A DNA stretch of 64,000 nucleotides from Chryseobacterium sp. MA9 (GTDB lineage: Bacteria > Bacteroidota > Bacteroidia > Flavobacteriales > Weeksellaceae), in assembly GCF_024399315.1 (NCBI RefSeq), contig NZ_CP075170.1:2728001-2792000 (forward strand). Direction: 5' to 3'. The notes beneath the pieces are model-generated. The model was not told where the DNA came from. It ran no database searches and saw nothing but the letters and a program-made list of their open reading frames with translations. This document shows, piece by piece, positions 1 to 9,015 of this stretch (the first letter of the stretch is position 1; each line of letters begins with the position of its first letter). A program made the translations under genes and the position numbers.

Positions 1-72
1 ATTTAAATCTTGTGTAACATTTTTTAAAGGTTCGTCTCTAAAAGACAAATAAACCTTAAAACTTTAGAAATC

Positions 73-924
73 ATGAAAAAATTCACATTCCTTCTTATCA
101 TTATGTTATTTTTCTTAGCAATATGCAATATATTCGGTCAGGAAAAAGTGTATCCTTTTGAAGTAAAGAAAACCGGAAAAGGAAGCCAGTCTTTACTATT
201 TATTCCGGGGTTTGCCTCTTCAGGAGATGTATGGAACGAAACGACAGCAAAATTTGAAAAAAGCTTCACCTGTTATACTTTAACAATGGCAGGATTTGCC
301 GGAACTAAACCGCAGGCAGATGCCAGCTTTAAAGATTGGGAAAAAGGAATTGCTGCTTATATAAAGAATAATAAAATAGCCAAACCTATTATCGTCGGAC
401 ACAGTATGGGAGGCGGCCTTGCTCTGGCTATTGCAGCGGATTATCCTGAGTTAGTAGGAAAAATCGTTATTGTAGATACGCTACCTTGCCTTGCAGCGAT
501 ATCTGATCCTAATTTTACATCTAAAGAAAATAATGACTGTACATCTACCATTACTCAATTAACAGCTATGAATGATGATCAGTACCGCAAAATGCAGACA
601 CAGACTATGCCACGCCTTCTGGCAGACACTTCTATGCAGGAAACGGTGATCAACTGGAGCATGAAATCTGACCGAAGAACATTTGCTAAAATGTACTGTG
701 ATTTTTCCAATACTGATCTGAGAGAGAAAATAAAAACTATACAATGTCCCTCTCTTATTCTTCTGGAATCCTTTTTCGTAAATTTAAAGCCAACAATTGA
801 GGAACAGTACAAAAATTTAAAAAATACCAATATGCAGTATGCTTCAAAAGGGTTACACTTCATCATGTATGATGATAAGGATTGGTACTTTAATCAGCTT
901 AATAACTTTTTATCTGCGAAATAA
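73..924 (+). CDS. secreted alpha/beta hydrolase
   Basis: 283-residue alpha/beta-hydrolase-fold protein. Residues 1-22 form a lysine-led hydrophobic signal peptide ending near FGQ, so it probably acts in the periplasm or on the surface. The nucleophile elbow GHSMGG puts the serine at about residue 111; an oxyanion-type FIPGF lies near residue 44, and a candidate catalytic histidine sits in GLHF near residue 262. The substrate cannot be inferred. Its stop codon overlaps the ATG of the sigma factor gene (TAATG), so the two are probably translationally coupled and belong to one four-gene operon. The family is clear from motifs; an esterase or peptidase activity would be a guess. Confidence 0.85.
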   Translation: MKKFTFLLIIMLFFLAICNIFGQEKVYPFEVKKTGKGSQSLLFIPGFASSGDVWNETTAKFEKSFTCYTLTMAGFAGTKPQADASFKDWEKGIAAYIKNNKIAKPIIVGHSMGGGLALAIAADYPELVGKIVIVDTLPCLAAISDPNFTSKENNDCTSTITQLTAMNDDQYRKMQTQTMPRLLADTSMQETVINWSMKSDRRTFAKMYCDFSNTDLREKIKTIQCPSLILLESFFVNLKPTIEEQYKNLKNTNMQYASKGLHFIMYDDKDWYFNQLNNFLSAK

Positions 925-1394
925 TGGCTTTTGAGGAGATATACGAACTCTACTGGCAAAGGATATTCCGTCTATGCATGGGATATGTGAATGATACCGA
1001 TCTTGCCCAGGATCTTGCCCAGGAAACATTCATCATTGTATGGCAGCAGCTTCCGAAATTCAGAAATGAATCCAGTGTAGGAACATGGATTTTCAGAATT
1101 GCTTCCAATAACTGTCTCCGGCAGATTGAAAAAGAAAAAAAATTTACCAAAACAGATCTGCCTGTTAATCTGGAGGAGAAAAAGCAGGAGTCTATGGAAC
1201 CTCAGATACAAATGCTTTATCAGTTTATTTCGGAACTGTCTGAAACGGATAGAATTATTATTTCATTGGAGCTGGAAGAGGTAAAGCAAGCTGAGATAGC
1301 TCATATTGTAGGACTTTCAGAATCTAACATACGGGTAAAAATTCACAGGATAAAGGAAAAATTAACACAAAAGTTTAGAGAAAATGGATACTAA
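924..1394 (+). CDS. ECF-type RNA polymerase sigma factor
   Basis: 156-residue sigma-70 family protein with only regions 2 and 4, the ECF layout. Region 2 (about residues 4-70) has the typical DLAQETFI and TWIFRIA segments. Region 4 (about 95-150) has a helix-turn-helix, AEIAHIVGLSESNIRVKIHR. It would direct core polymerase to a small regulon, often including its own operon. It overlaps the hydrolase gene by one base and the following membrane protein gene by 11 bases, so tight coupling is visible. The next gene fits the position of an anti-sigma partner, but the inducing signal is unknown. Confidence 0.92.
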   Translation: MAFEEIYELYWQRIFRLCMGYVNDTDLAQDLAQETFIIVWQQLPKFRNESSVGTWIFRIASNNCLRQIEKEKKFTKTDLPVNLEEKKQESMEPQIQMLYQFISELSETDRIIISLELEEVKQAEIAHIVGLSESNIRVKIHRIKEKLTQKFRENGY

Positions 1395-1977
1395 TATCAA
1401 TTTCAAAAATATATGGAAGCAACAGACTTCTAACAAACCCAACCTGGAGGAGCTTCTTGGTAAGCTGAAAAAATTCAGAAACCAGAATCTGCGTAAGCTG
1501 ATTGTTGCCAATATTGGATTAATCGTCACCTCATTATTAATTATTTATATCTGGTATCGTTTCCAGCCTCAGATGATTACTACAAAAATCGGGATTGTGC
1601 TTGTCATTCTGGCTATGGTCATGTTCCTTTTTGCCTATAACAGAATGTTTATGGTTTTTTATAAAATTGATCAGACTCAGTCGAACAATGAATATCTCCA
1701 GAGTTTATATGTGGTAAAGAGTAAGCAGAAATTGATGCACACTACCATACTCAATTTATATTTTATTATGCTGTCTCTGGGAATATGCTTTTACATGTAT
1801 GAATACACGTCTAGAATGACGCTTGGCTCAGGTATTCTGACCTATGCCGTAACATTAGCATGGATCGCTTTCAATTGGTTTTATTTAAGACCCAAAACAA
1901 TAAAGAAACAACAGGGAAAACTTGATGAATTAATTAATAAATTTGAAGAGATCAATAATCAATTAAAAGAATTATGA
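1384..1977 (+). CDS. four-TM membrane protein, possible anti-sigma partner
   Basis: 197-residue protein I do not recognise as a named family. The N-terminal 35 or so residues are soluble and charged (NIWKQQ, LEELLGKLKKF). About four hydrophobic segments follow near residues 40-58, 66-86, 118-136 and 146-164, then a charged C-terminal tail. In Bacteroidota ECF operons a gene of this shape directly after the sigma gene often acts as, or replaces, an anti-sigma factor. That role is inferred from position only; there is no zinc-binding anti-sigma motif. It overlaps the sigma gene by 11 bases and the methyltransferase gene by 4. Confidence 0.7.
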   Translation: MDTNINFKNIWKQQTSNKPNLEELLGKLKKFRNQNLRKLIVANIGLIVTSLLIIYIWYRFQPQMITTKIGIVLVILAMVMFLFAYNRMFMVFYKIDQTQSNNEYLQSLYVVKSKQKLMHTTILNLYFIMLSLGICFYMYEYTSRMTLGSGILTYAVTLAWIAFNWFYLRPKTIKKQQGKLDELINKFEEINNQLKEL

Positions 1978-2588
1978 GTTCTTCCGACAACAAAAACCAT
2001 TGGGAAAACGTATACGAAACCAAAAATCCCGACCAGGTAAGCTGGACCCAGAAAAAACCTCAGACATCAATTGACTTTATCAAATCTTCGGGATTGGGAA
2101 AAGATGCTAAGATCATCGATATCGGTGGTGGAGACAGCAATCTTGTTGATTTTCTTCTTGAGGAAGGCTATGAGAATATTACAGTCCTTGATATTTCTGC
2201 CAAAGCTTTAGAAAAAGTACAGAAAAGACTTGGAACTGCTGCCAGTAAAGTAAAATGGATTGTAACTGATATTACTGCTTTTGAACCTACGGAGACTTAT
2301 GACATCTGGCATGACAGAGCTGCATTCCATTTCCTTACAACAGCGGAACAGGTTTCAAAATATATAGGTATTGCAGAAAAAAATGTAAATAACTTTATGA
2401 TCCTGGGAACTTTTTCTAAAAACGGACCTACGAAATGCAGCGGATTGGATATTCAACAGTATGACGAGAAATCATTACCGGAAAAGTTTGAAAGCGCTTT
2501 TGAAAAAGTAAAGTGCATTACCGAAGATCACACCACTCCTTTTGAAACCGTTCAGAATTTTGTTTTCTGCAGTTTTAAGAAGCATTAA
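1974..2588 (+). CDS. class I SAM-dependent methyltransferase
   Basis: 204-residue Rossmann-fold methyltransferase. Motif I is IIDIGGGDSN at about residues 47-56. The acidic end of strand 2 is VLDIS, and a motif II/III-like DIWHDRAAFHFL follows. The short length and the opening HWENVYETK resemble small-molecule methyltransferases of the thiopurine/tellurite type, but the substrate is uncertain. It starts with ATGA inside the stop of the membrane protein gene, so it is the last gene of the ECF operon. A bidirectional terminator lies downstream. Confidence 0.85.
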   Translation: MSSSDNKNHWENVYETKNPDQVSWTQKKPQTSIDFIKSSGLGKDAKIIDIGGGDSNLVDFLLEEGYENITVLDISAKALEKVQKRLGTAASKVKWIVTDITAFEPTETYDIWHDRAAFHFLTTAEQVSKYIGIAEKNVNNFMILGTFSKNGPTKCSGLDIQQYDEKSLPEKFESAFEKVKCITEDHTTPFETVQNFVFCSFKKH

Positions 2589-2699
2589 TAGATTGGATCA
2601 CGGCGTGCATTAAAGCTTGGTTCAAAAAAACTTTTATGTTTAAAACTTTTGTGCCTTTTGTAGTAAAATAATCAATGTAAATATTAGACTGCTTCATAA

Positions 2700-2728
2700 A
2701 AAAAGAGAACCATAATAGTTCTCTTTTT
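2700..2728. terminator. bidirectional intrinsic terminator
   Basis: AAAAGAGAAC, a 7-base loop, then GTTCTCTTTT, flanked by A and T runs. It lies between the convergent methyltransferase and ABC transporter genes and fits termination from both sides. Confidence 0.8.
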
Positions 2729-2750
2729 GTTTATTATAATCCCTTATTGA

Positions 2751-4508
2751 TTATGATTCTTTTTCTTCTTCCATTTCCACTTCATGACGCAGCTGGGCTT
2801 TGTAAAGAGTGGCATAATACCCGTTCTTATCCAAAAGCTCAAGGTGTTTCCCTTCTTCTACAATTTTACCATGTTCCATTACAATGATCTTATCAGCCTT
2901 TTCAATCGTTGAAAGTCTGTGGGCAATAATAATGGATGTTCTGTTTTTGGTAATTTTTTCTGTTGCTCTCTGAATAAGCTTTTCACTTTCGTGATCTATA
3001 GAAGATGTGGCTTCATCCAGAATCAAAATTTTCGGATCTGATAAATAGGCTCTCAGGAAAGACAGCAATTGTCTCTGGCCTAAAGATATTGATGAACCTC
3101 TTTCGCTCACTACATAATCATATCCGCCGGGAAGCTGCTGAATAAACTGGTCTACCTCAATTTCCCTTGCGCCTGCTTTTATTTTATCTAAAGTTATGCT
3201 GTCATCTCCGAAGGAAAGGTTTTCAAAAATACTTCCATGGAAAAGGAAAACATCCTGTAAAACTACCCCGATGTGACTTCTCAGATTATAAAGCTCATAA
3301 TCTTTTAAATCCACATCATCAATCAGAATATTTCCGGAGTTGATATCATACAATCTTGTGATCAAACTGATAATGGTAGACTTTCCGGCACCCGTTGCTC
3401 CTACGATTGCTACAGTTTCTCCAGGATTCACTTTAAAATCAATTCCTTTCAGAACTTCCTGCTTTTCGTCATAAGCAAAATGGACTTTCTGGAATTCAAT
3501 TTTTCCGGCAAAGTGATCTTTCTTCACTGTTCCGTTATTCGGCATTGCATTTTCTTCATCCATTAATCCCAATACTCTTTCTGCTCCTACAATTCCGCGC
3601 TGGATATTATTGAAACGGTCTGCAATCTGCCTCAAAGGACGGATCAGCATTGAAATATACTGGATAAAGGCAATCACCACCCCCGCACTGATCGTAATAT
3701 ATCCTCCATAGAAAAGGATAAATCCTATGAATAATGAAGAAATAAGTTCCACTACAGGAAAGAACAGCGAGAAAATAAATACGGTTCTCAGCAATGCTCC
3801 CTTTAGTGTAATATTAATATCATCAAATTTCTTAAACTCAGATTCCTGTCTGTTGAATACCTGAATAATAGACATTCCCGCCAGTCTCTCCTGAACAAAA
3901 GAGTTCTGATTGGCAGTCCAGTTTCTCTCATCTCCAAAAGCTTTCTTCAGTCTTTTCTGGAAGAATCTCGTGATCACGACCATTAAAGGTAAAATAGCCA
4001 GCGTAATATAACTCAGGTGAACATTGGTATTGAACATCATAATCAGTACAAACAGAATTCTCAGTATATCTCCGAAAACCATCAGGAAACCGTCTGTATA
4101 TACTGTAGCAATTGTTTCCACATCTCCTACCGCACGTGTTACCAGCTGCCCGATTGGAGTTTTATCAAAAAATGAAGTTTTGAAATAAATCAGCTTAGCA
4201 TATAACCGTTCTCTGATGTCCCTGATTACATTCTGCGAGATAAAATTTGAAAAATAAACCAGGAAAAAGTTTAAAATTGTTTCAGCAAACACCAATCCTA
4301 CAAGGATATAGATATGTTTCATCATCAAAGCCTTATCATGCAGCTTTGTAATATCATTATCCACCACCTGCATAGTAAGATACGGCCTGTAAGTAGAAAC
4401 AATGGAAAGGAATATAGAAATTATAAGAGTAAGGATGAACCATGAACGGAACTTCATTCCGATAAAGAACAGCCTTTTTATAATCTCCCAGGTATCTTGT
4501 TTTTTCAT
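2751..4508 (-). CDS. MsbA-like ABC exporter half-transporter
   Basis: 585-residue fused permease-ATPase of the ABC exporter family, working as a dimer in the inner membrane. The N-terminal half (about 20-310) holds six hydrophobic segments. The nucleotide-binding domain (about 340-575) has Walker A GATGAGKST, Q-loop VVLQDVF, a signature reading ISLGQRQ, Walker B ILILDEATSSID and switch IIAHR. Lipid or drug export is typical of the family; the substrate here is unproven. A TATTTTTG promoter box (reverse complement of 4549-4556) lies about 40 bases upstream of the ATG. The gene stands alone between a convergent neighbour and an independent hydrolase. Confidence 0.92.
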   Translation of the reverse strand: MKKQDTWEIIKRLFFIGMKFRSWFILTLIISIFLSIVSTYRPYLTMQVVDNDITKLHDKALMMKHIYILVGLVFAETILNFFLVYFSNFISQNVIRDIRERLYAKLIYFKTSFFDKTPIGQLVTRAVGDVETIATVYTDGFLMVFGDILRILFVLIMMFNTNVHLSYITLAILPLMVVITRFFQKRLKKAFGDERNWTANQNSFVQERLAGMSIIQVFNRQESEFKKFDDINITLKGALLRTVFIFSLFFPVVELISSLFIGFILFYGGYITISAGVVIAFIQYISMLIRPLRQIADRFNNIQRGIVGAERVLGLMDEENAMPNNGTVKKDHFAGKIEFQKVHFAYDEKQEVLKGIDFKVNPGETVAIVGATGAGKSTIISLITRLYDINSGNILIDDVDLKDYELYNLRSHIGVVLQDVFLFHGSIFENLSFGDDSITLDKIKAGAREIEVDQFIQQLPGGYDYVVSERGSSISLGQRQLLSFLRAYLSDPKILILDEATSSIDHESEKLIQRATEKITKNRTSIIIAHRLSTIEKADKIIVMEHGKIVEEGKHLELLDKNGYYATLYKAQLRHEVEMEEEKES

Positions 4509-4640
4509 TGTACGAATCGAAAGAAAGAATTAAAATAAAAATTCTATGCAAAAATAAGACATTATAACCGGACTGCCTTTACAACTTTTACAAATCGTCA
4601 TAGAAAATTTCAGATACCTACTATTTACAATATGAATATA

Positions 4641-5411
4641 TTAAGCATTCTTTTGTATCCAGCCCAGTACATATTCTGCTACTTCTTCCCAATTTTTTTC
4701 CCCACAAATGAAGTGACTTCTGCCTGCAAACTCTTTAAAATCTACAATGCTGTTGGGATCTTTATAAGCTCCTGCTATTTTCTTTGAAAACTCAGCCGGA
4801 AAAATGTGATCATTAGAACCTGCAATAAACAGCAATGACTGATGTGGTTTCTTTAGATCTAATTTTGCAGAAGCTTTAAACAAAGGATCTTTTGCTAGTT
4901 TTCTACTTTCAGGAACTGCTACTGTTGCGTACAGTTTATCGCTTTCTTCTTTTGAATAATTATTGAAAAATGCTTTGTGATACCATTCTTTTGTTCCCAG
5001 ATACGGACTGTTTCCTTTGAAAAAGTTCACTACCGGCCAAACAATTTTAATGGTAGAAAAAGGAGCCATAATATTTTTCGGAGGAGCTCCATCTATACTT
5101 ACTCCAGCTGCGGCTTTTCCCATATCAATCAGCTTCTGAACCATAAGCCCTCCAAAAGAATGCCCAATAACGATAGGTTTTTCAGGAAGACTGTCTATGA
5201 GTTTTACAAGATTATTCACTGTGTCATCAAATCCTACATGACGAAGTTCTCCCGGAATATTATTTTTTAAAGAGACAGGATCTCCTTCATGTCCGGGATT
5301 TGAAGGTGTATGTACCGTATACCCTTGAGCTTCGAAATACGTTTTCCATTCTTTCCAGCTTGTATTATTCACAAATAACCCATGAATCAATACGATTGTT
5401 TTTGTTTTCAT
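4641..5411 (-). CDS. cytoplasmic alpha/beta hydrolase
   Basis: 256-residue alpha/beta hydrolase without a signal peptide. It opens with VLIHGLF, has the nucleophile elbow GHSFGG (serine near residue 85) and a likely catalytic histidine in GRSHF near residue 233. Family members include esterases, lipases and haloperoxidase-like enzymes; nothing here fixes the substrate. It lies upstream of the ABC transporter gene on the same strand with about 130 bases between, and downstream of a Crp-like regulator. Co-regulation with either is possible but not shown. Confidence 0.88.
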   Translation of the reverse strand: MKTKTIVLIHGLFVNNTSWKEWKTYFEAQGYTVHTPSNPGHEGDPVSLKNNIPGELRHVGFDDTVNNLVKLIDSLPEKPIVIGHSFGGLMVQKLIDMGKAAAGVSIDGAPPKNIMAPFSTIKIVWPVVNFFKGNSPYLGTKEWYHKAFFNNYSKEESDKLYATVAVPESRKLAKDPLFKASAKLDLKKPHQSLLFIAGSNDHIFPAEFSKKIAGAYKDPNSIVDFKEFAGRSHFICGEKNWEEVAEYVLGWIQKNA

Positions 5412-5496
5412 AATTTTTATTTTTTGTATTGTTAAATTGATGAAACAAATTTCCGCAGATAAAATGACGAAAACTTTAACTCAGGTTAAAATCGTA

Positions 5497-6084
5497 CTAT
5501 TTCTCTGAAATTCTTTTTCTTATCCTGCTCAGAGAAGGTCCCTGAATACCCAGATAAGAAGAAATATGATAAAGCGGAACATTACTGAAAATATCCGGAT
5601 GCTCTTTCATCAGATCCAGATAGCGTTCTTCAGGAGACTTTAATAAAAACCCTTCTACCCTTGTCATAGTCACATTAAAAGCTGCCTGTGCAAGAAGCCG
5701 CCCGAATGTCTCCCACTGATGCGACTGCTTATAAAGCGAAAGCAGATCTGCATGCCGAATAAAAATAATAGAAGCATCCGTAAGAGCCTGTGTAAAATAA
5801 TCACATGGAATCTGATTCAGAAAACTTTTAAAAGGAACCACAAAACCATTAGCCGAATAAAGAAAAACATTCTTTTCTTCACCCGTATCTCCATTGATGA
5901 CATAAGAACGGAAAACACCGTCAACTATAAATCCTAAATAAGAACATACATTTCCCTGAAGATTATAAAAATCTCCTTTTTTATATTCCTTGGGAAGCCA
6001 AAAATTTTCAGACAATCTGAAATCTTCTTCTGAAAGTCCGGCAAAATGATGTAATGCGAAGGCTAATTTATCAATTTCAGTCAT
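5497..6084 (-). CDS. Crp/Fnr-family regulator
   Basis: 195-residue protein with an N-terminal cyclic-nucleotide-binding-like beta barrel (about 20-115, with GDFYNLQG and YLGFIVDGVFRSY) and a C-terminal helix-turn-helix (about 165-190, YHISSYLGIQGPSLSRIRKRI). No cysteine cluster for an Fe-S centre is visible, so the ligand is unknown. It is 85 bases upstream of the hydrolase gene on the same strand and could control it; many single Crp-like genes in flavobacteria sit beside the one gene they regulate. Assignment to the family is secure, the target is inferred. Confidence 0.85.
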   Translation of the reverse strand: MTEIDKLAFALHHFAGLSEEDFRLSENFWLPKEYKKGDFYNLQGNVCSYLGFIVDGVFRSYVINGDTGEEKNVFLYSANGFVVPFKSFLNQIPCDYFTQALTDASIIFIRHADLLSLYKQSHQWETFGRLLAQAAFNVTMTRVEGFLLKSPEERYLDLMKEHPDIFSNVPLYHISSYLGIQGPSLSRIRKRISEK

Positions 6085-6139
6085 AGTTATTTATTTTATT
6101 GAAAATTAAGATTTTTCTATGACGAATTGAATCTAAGAT

Positions 6140-6871
6140 TTAAAATTCATATCCCACATCCACCAGATACAATCCGTGCCCTGGAGCTGAAGTTCCGGCA
6201 GCGTTTCGGTTTTTATCTTCAATCACTGTACGAAGATCTTCAGGTTTCAGTTTTCCGGTTCCTATTTCTACCATTGTTCCAACGATAGCACGAACCATAT
6301 TTCTAAGAAAACGGTTAGCAGAAACTGTAAATTTCAGTTCTGATCCGTTTTGCTCCCATTCTGCTTTATACATTTTGCAGATATTGGTTTTGTTGTCGGT
6401 TTTTAATTTGGCAAAACTGGTAAAATCTTCATATTCAAAAAGAATCTTACAGGCTTCATTCATGGCATCAATGTCCAGACCTCTTTTCCAGTGCTGCCAT
6501 GCAGATTCCTGAGTGAATGGATTTTTTTCCAGTGAGATATAATATTCATAGGTTCTGTACGTGGCATCAAAACGGGCATGAAAATCATCTTTTACCGGAA
6601 AAATCCTTTTAATGGAAATATCAGGCGGAAGAAAACTGTTCAGCCTGCGTGTAAGCTGATTATCCAATTCTTTTTCCGTATCAAAATGAGCAAATATTTT
6701 TTTGGCGTGAACTCCTGTATCGGTTCTTCCAGCTCCTGTAGTTTTAATCTCTTCTCTTAAAATAGTGGAAAGTGCTTTTTCCAGTTCTTCCTGCACAGAA
6801 ATGGCATCCGGCTGTATCTGGTAGCCGAAATAGTTCTTTCCGTTGTAAGAAAATTCAATAAAGTATCTCAA
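6140..6871 (-). CDS. truA: tRNA pseudouridine synthase A
   Basis: TruA converts uridines 38-40 of the tRNA anticodon arm to pseudouridine. The catalytic aspartate motif GAGRTDTGVHA is present about 45 residues in, followed by the family's DISIKRI, FHARFDA and NRFLRNMVR blocks. I start it at the TTG at 6871, giving MRYFIEFSYNG. A promoter box TATTTTTG (reverse complement of 6890-6897) overlaps the alternative TTG at 6892, which would therefore lie upstream of the transcript. No ATG is available near either point. The final length of 243 residues is normal. Confidence 0.93.
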   Translation of the reverse strand: MRYFIEFSYNGKNYFGYQIQPDAISVQEELEKALSTILREEIKTTGAGRTDTGVHAKKIFAHFDTEKELDNQLTRRLNSFLPPDISIKRIFPVKDDFHARFDATYRTYEYYISLEKNPFTQESAWQHWKRGLDIDAMNEACKILFEYEDFTSFAKLKTDNKTNICKMYKAEWEQNGSELKFTVSANRFLRNMVRAIVGTMVEIGTGKLKPEDLRTVIEDKNRNAAGTSAPGHGLYLVDVGYEF

Positions 6872-6965
6872 TGTATTGTAATAACTCCACAAAAATACTT
6901 TAATTTAACGAAATATTTGTTGAAAAGTCTTTGAGAATATTATACCAAATGCTTATGAAAATTCC

Positions 6966-6973
6966 TATTTTTG
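6966..6973 (+). promoter_or_regulatory. TAnnTTTG promoter box for lpxK
   Basis: TATTTTTG matches the Bacteroidota -7 element and ends only 7 bases before the lpxK ATG, predicting a leader of a few bases. No convincing TTTG lies at the usual 19-20 base spacing. Confidence 0.55.
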
Positions 6974-6980
6974 CAATCGT

Positions 6981-8006
6981 ATGAAAAGATGGTACCTTTA
7001 TCCTTTTTCCCTTGGTTATCATTTGGTAACGGGTATCCGAAACACAATGTATGATCTGGGAATTTTTAAGTCGACAAAATTCAAAACTCCGATAATCAAT
7101 GTCGGAAATCTTTCTGTGGGCGGAAGCGGAAAGTCACCCATGGTGATGTATCTGGCTCAATATCTATCCAAACATTACAGAACCGGTGTTCTTTCACGAG
7201 GCTATGGAAGGCTGACAAAAGGCTACGAAGTAACCAATTATGAAAGCAACTACAAAATGGTGGGTGATGAAGCCATGCAGCTTTTTGAGCGTTTTAAAAA
7301 CCGTTTCGTCATTGCCGTTTCAGAAGAACGTGTGCCCGGAGCTAAAAAAGTAATTGAAGATATGGACCTTGAAGTTCTGGTATTGGATGACGCCATGCAG
7401 CACAGAGCGATCAAGCCTGGATTTAATATCCTGATGACCGACTTTAATGATCCTTTTTTTAAGGATTACCTTCTTCCGGCCGGAGATCTGAGAGAATCAA
7501 GATCAGGATATAAAAGAGCAGACATTATTATGGTCAGCAAATGTCCTGATGAACTTACTGAGGAAACAAAAAGGTATTATATCTCAAGAATAAGACCTTC
7601 ATATGGGCAGAAAGTTTTCTTTTCATCCATTGGTTATGACGAAAATGTATACGGAAAAGATAAAATGCTTCCGGATAACAACCTGAATTATTATGATATT
7701 TTACTGATCACCGGAATTGCGAATCCTAAACCACTTCTGGAACATCTGGCAAAATTCTCAAAAAGGGTGAAACATTTAAAGTTCAGAGATCATCACAATT
7801 TCACAGATGATGACATTAAAAAAATCCTTGCCGAATATAAAAAATTAGGGGAATATAAGCTGATATTAACCACAGAGAAAGACTATGTACGTCTGAAAAC
7901 TTTTGACTATCTTAGAGAAATTGTTTACTACTGGCCTATCAATGTACTTATTGATAAGAAAGAAGAATTCAATCAAATCATCTTAGATTATGTTAGAAAA
8001 AATTAA
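6981..8006 (+). CDS. lpxK: tetraacyldisaccharide 4'-kinase
   Basis: 341-residue LpxK, which phosphorylates the 4' position of the lipid A disaccharide precursor at the inner membrane. The Walker A region GNLSVGGSGKSP lies at residues 42-53. The family blocks LSRGYGR, GDEAMQ, LDDAMQHR and LPAGDLRE follow, and HHNFTDDDI is near residue 270. A hydrophobic amino end suits membrane association. It overlaps the downstream phosphorylase gene by 17 bases, indicating one transcript. A single-copy lpxK supports a Gram-negative envelope making lipid A. Confidence 0.95.
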   Translation: MKRWYLYPFSLGYHLVTGIRNTMYDLGIFKSTKFKTPIINVGNLSVGGSGKSPMVMYLAQYLSKHYRTGVLSRGYGRLTKGYEVTNYESNYKMVGDEAMQLFERFKNRFVIAVSEERVPGAKKVIEDMDLEVLVLDDAMQHRAIKPGFNILMTDFNDPFFKDYLLPAGDLRESRSGYKRADIIMVSKCPDELTEETKRYYISRIRPSYGQKVFFSSIGYDENVYGKDKMLPDNNLNYYDILLITGIANPKPLLEHLAKFSKRVKHLKFRDHHNFTDDDIKKILAEYKKLGEYKLILTTEKDYVRLKTFDYLREIVYYWPINVLIDKKEEFNQIILDYVRKN

Positions 8007-8805
8007 AGAGACCGCTGATTTTATTAAAAATATCATTCAGGAAACACCTGATTTTGCGGTTGTTTTAGGATCCGGACTTGGAAAACTACAGGATGAAGTA
8101 GAACCGGTCCATGTTTTAGAGTATAAAAACATTCCTCATTTCCCACAAACTACAGTGGCTGGGCATACCGGAAAACTGATTTATGGAATACTGGAAGGGA
8201 AAAAAGTACTGATGATGAGCGGACGTTTCCATTATTACGAAGGGCATTCTATGGAAACCGTAACTTTCCCGATAAGAGTTTTTCATCTACTGGGAATTCA
8301 AAATCTTATTCTTTCCAATGCGTGCGGCGGCGTAAATCCGGCTTATAGTGTGGCAGATATTGTCATTCTGAAAGACCATATCAATATGATGCCTGAGCAT
8401 CCTTTACGCGGAAAAAATATAGATGAGCTTGGACCGCGTTTTGTGGATATGAGCGAACCTTACAACAAAAAAATGATTGCCACAGCAGAACAAGCTGCCG
8501 CAGATCATCATATCAAGATCCATCAGGGAGTTTATGTTGCCTTACAGGGACCAACTTTTGAAACTCCGGCTGAATACGGCATGATCAAAGCTATCGGCGG
8601 TGATATGGTAGGAATGAGCACCGTTCCCGAAGTAATCGTTGCCAAACATATGGGAATGGATGTATTCTGTATTTCTGTGATCACTGATCTCGGTGGACCA
8701 GATATTGCTTTGGCCGTTTCTCACGAAGAAGTTTTAAATGCTGCCAATAAAGCAATGCCGAATGTAATTACCGTTGTGAAAGGCTTGGTTAAAAACTACC
8801 AATAA
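7990..8805 (+). CDS. purine nucleoside phosphorylase
   Basis: 271-residue type I (trimeric) purine nucleoside phosphorylase, which cleaves inosine or guanosine with phosphate in purine salvage. Visible blocks are LGSGLGKL (phosphate loop), GRFHYYEGH, SNACGGVNP, LQGPTFETPAE and GMSTVPEV, in family order and spacing. The ATG lies inside lpxK (17-base overlap), so translation is probably coupled although the two products have unrelated pathways. Substrate range (6-oxopurines) is the family norm; a methylthioadenosine preference is less likely given the length and motifs. Confidence 0.93.
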   Translation: MLEKIKETADFIKNIIQETPDFAVVLGSGLGKLQDEVEPVHVLEYKNIPHFPQTTVAGHTGKLIYGILEGKKVLMMSGRFHYYEGHSMETVTFPIRVFHLLGIQNLILSNACGGVNPAYSVADIVILKDHINMMPEHPLRGKNIDELGPRFVDMSEPYNKKMIATAEQAAADHHIKIHQGVYVALQGPTFETPAEYGMIKAIGGDMVGMSTVPEVIVAKHMGMDVFCISVITDLGGPDIALAVSHEEVLNAANKAMPNVITVVKGLVKNYQ

Positions 8806-8840
8806 AAATCGTCCGGGATTACAACTGAAAACGTAAATAT

Positions 8841-8896
8841 TCTCCTCCTCCGGAGGGGTGGCGAAAATTCAATAGAATTTTTGACGGGGTGGTTAA
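8841..8896. repeat. palindromic intergenic repeat element
   Basis: Holds the perfect palindrome CCTCCGGAGG (8847-8856) and a second hairpin AAAATTC/GAATTTT (8864-8870 with 8875-8881), ending in GGGGTGGTTAA. GC-rich palindromes with GGGTGG arms stand out from the AT-rich background and look like a REP/MITE-type element. It may also terminate the lpxK-phosphorylase transcript. A shortened relative is at 13,257-13,281. Confidence 0.55.
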
Positions 8897-8987
8897 GCAT
8901 ATTTTCACTCAATCCTCATAGAAACCATCAATATTATAAATTTTTCCTAATTCATCAGAAATCAATCTCAGATTGCAATTCATTGTT

Positions 8988-8995
8988 TAGATTTG
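8988..8995 (+). promoter_or_regulatory. TAnnTTTG promoter box before thioredoxin-like gene
   Basis: TAGATTTG matches the Bacteroidota -7 element. A transcript from it would begin near 9000, which argues for the ATG at 9016 rather than 9001 or the TTG at 8881. Confidence 0.5.
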
Positions 8996-9015
8996 TACAA
9001 ATGAAATTGTACAAG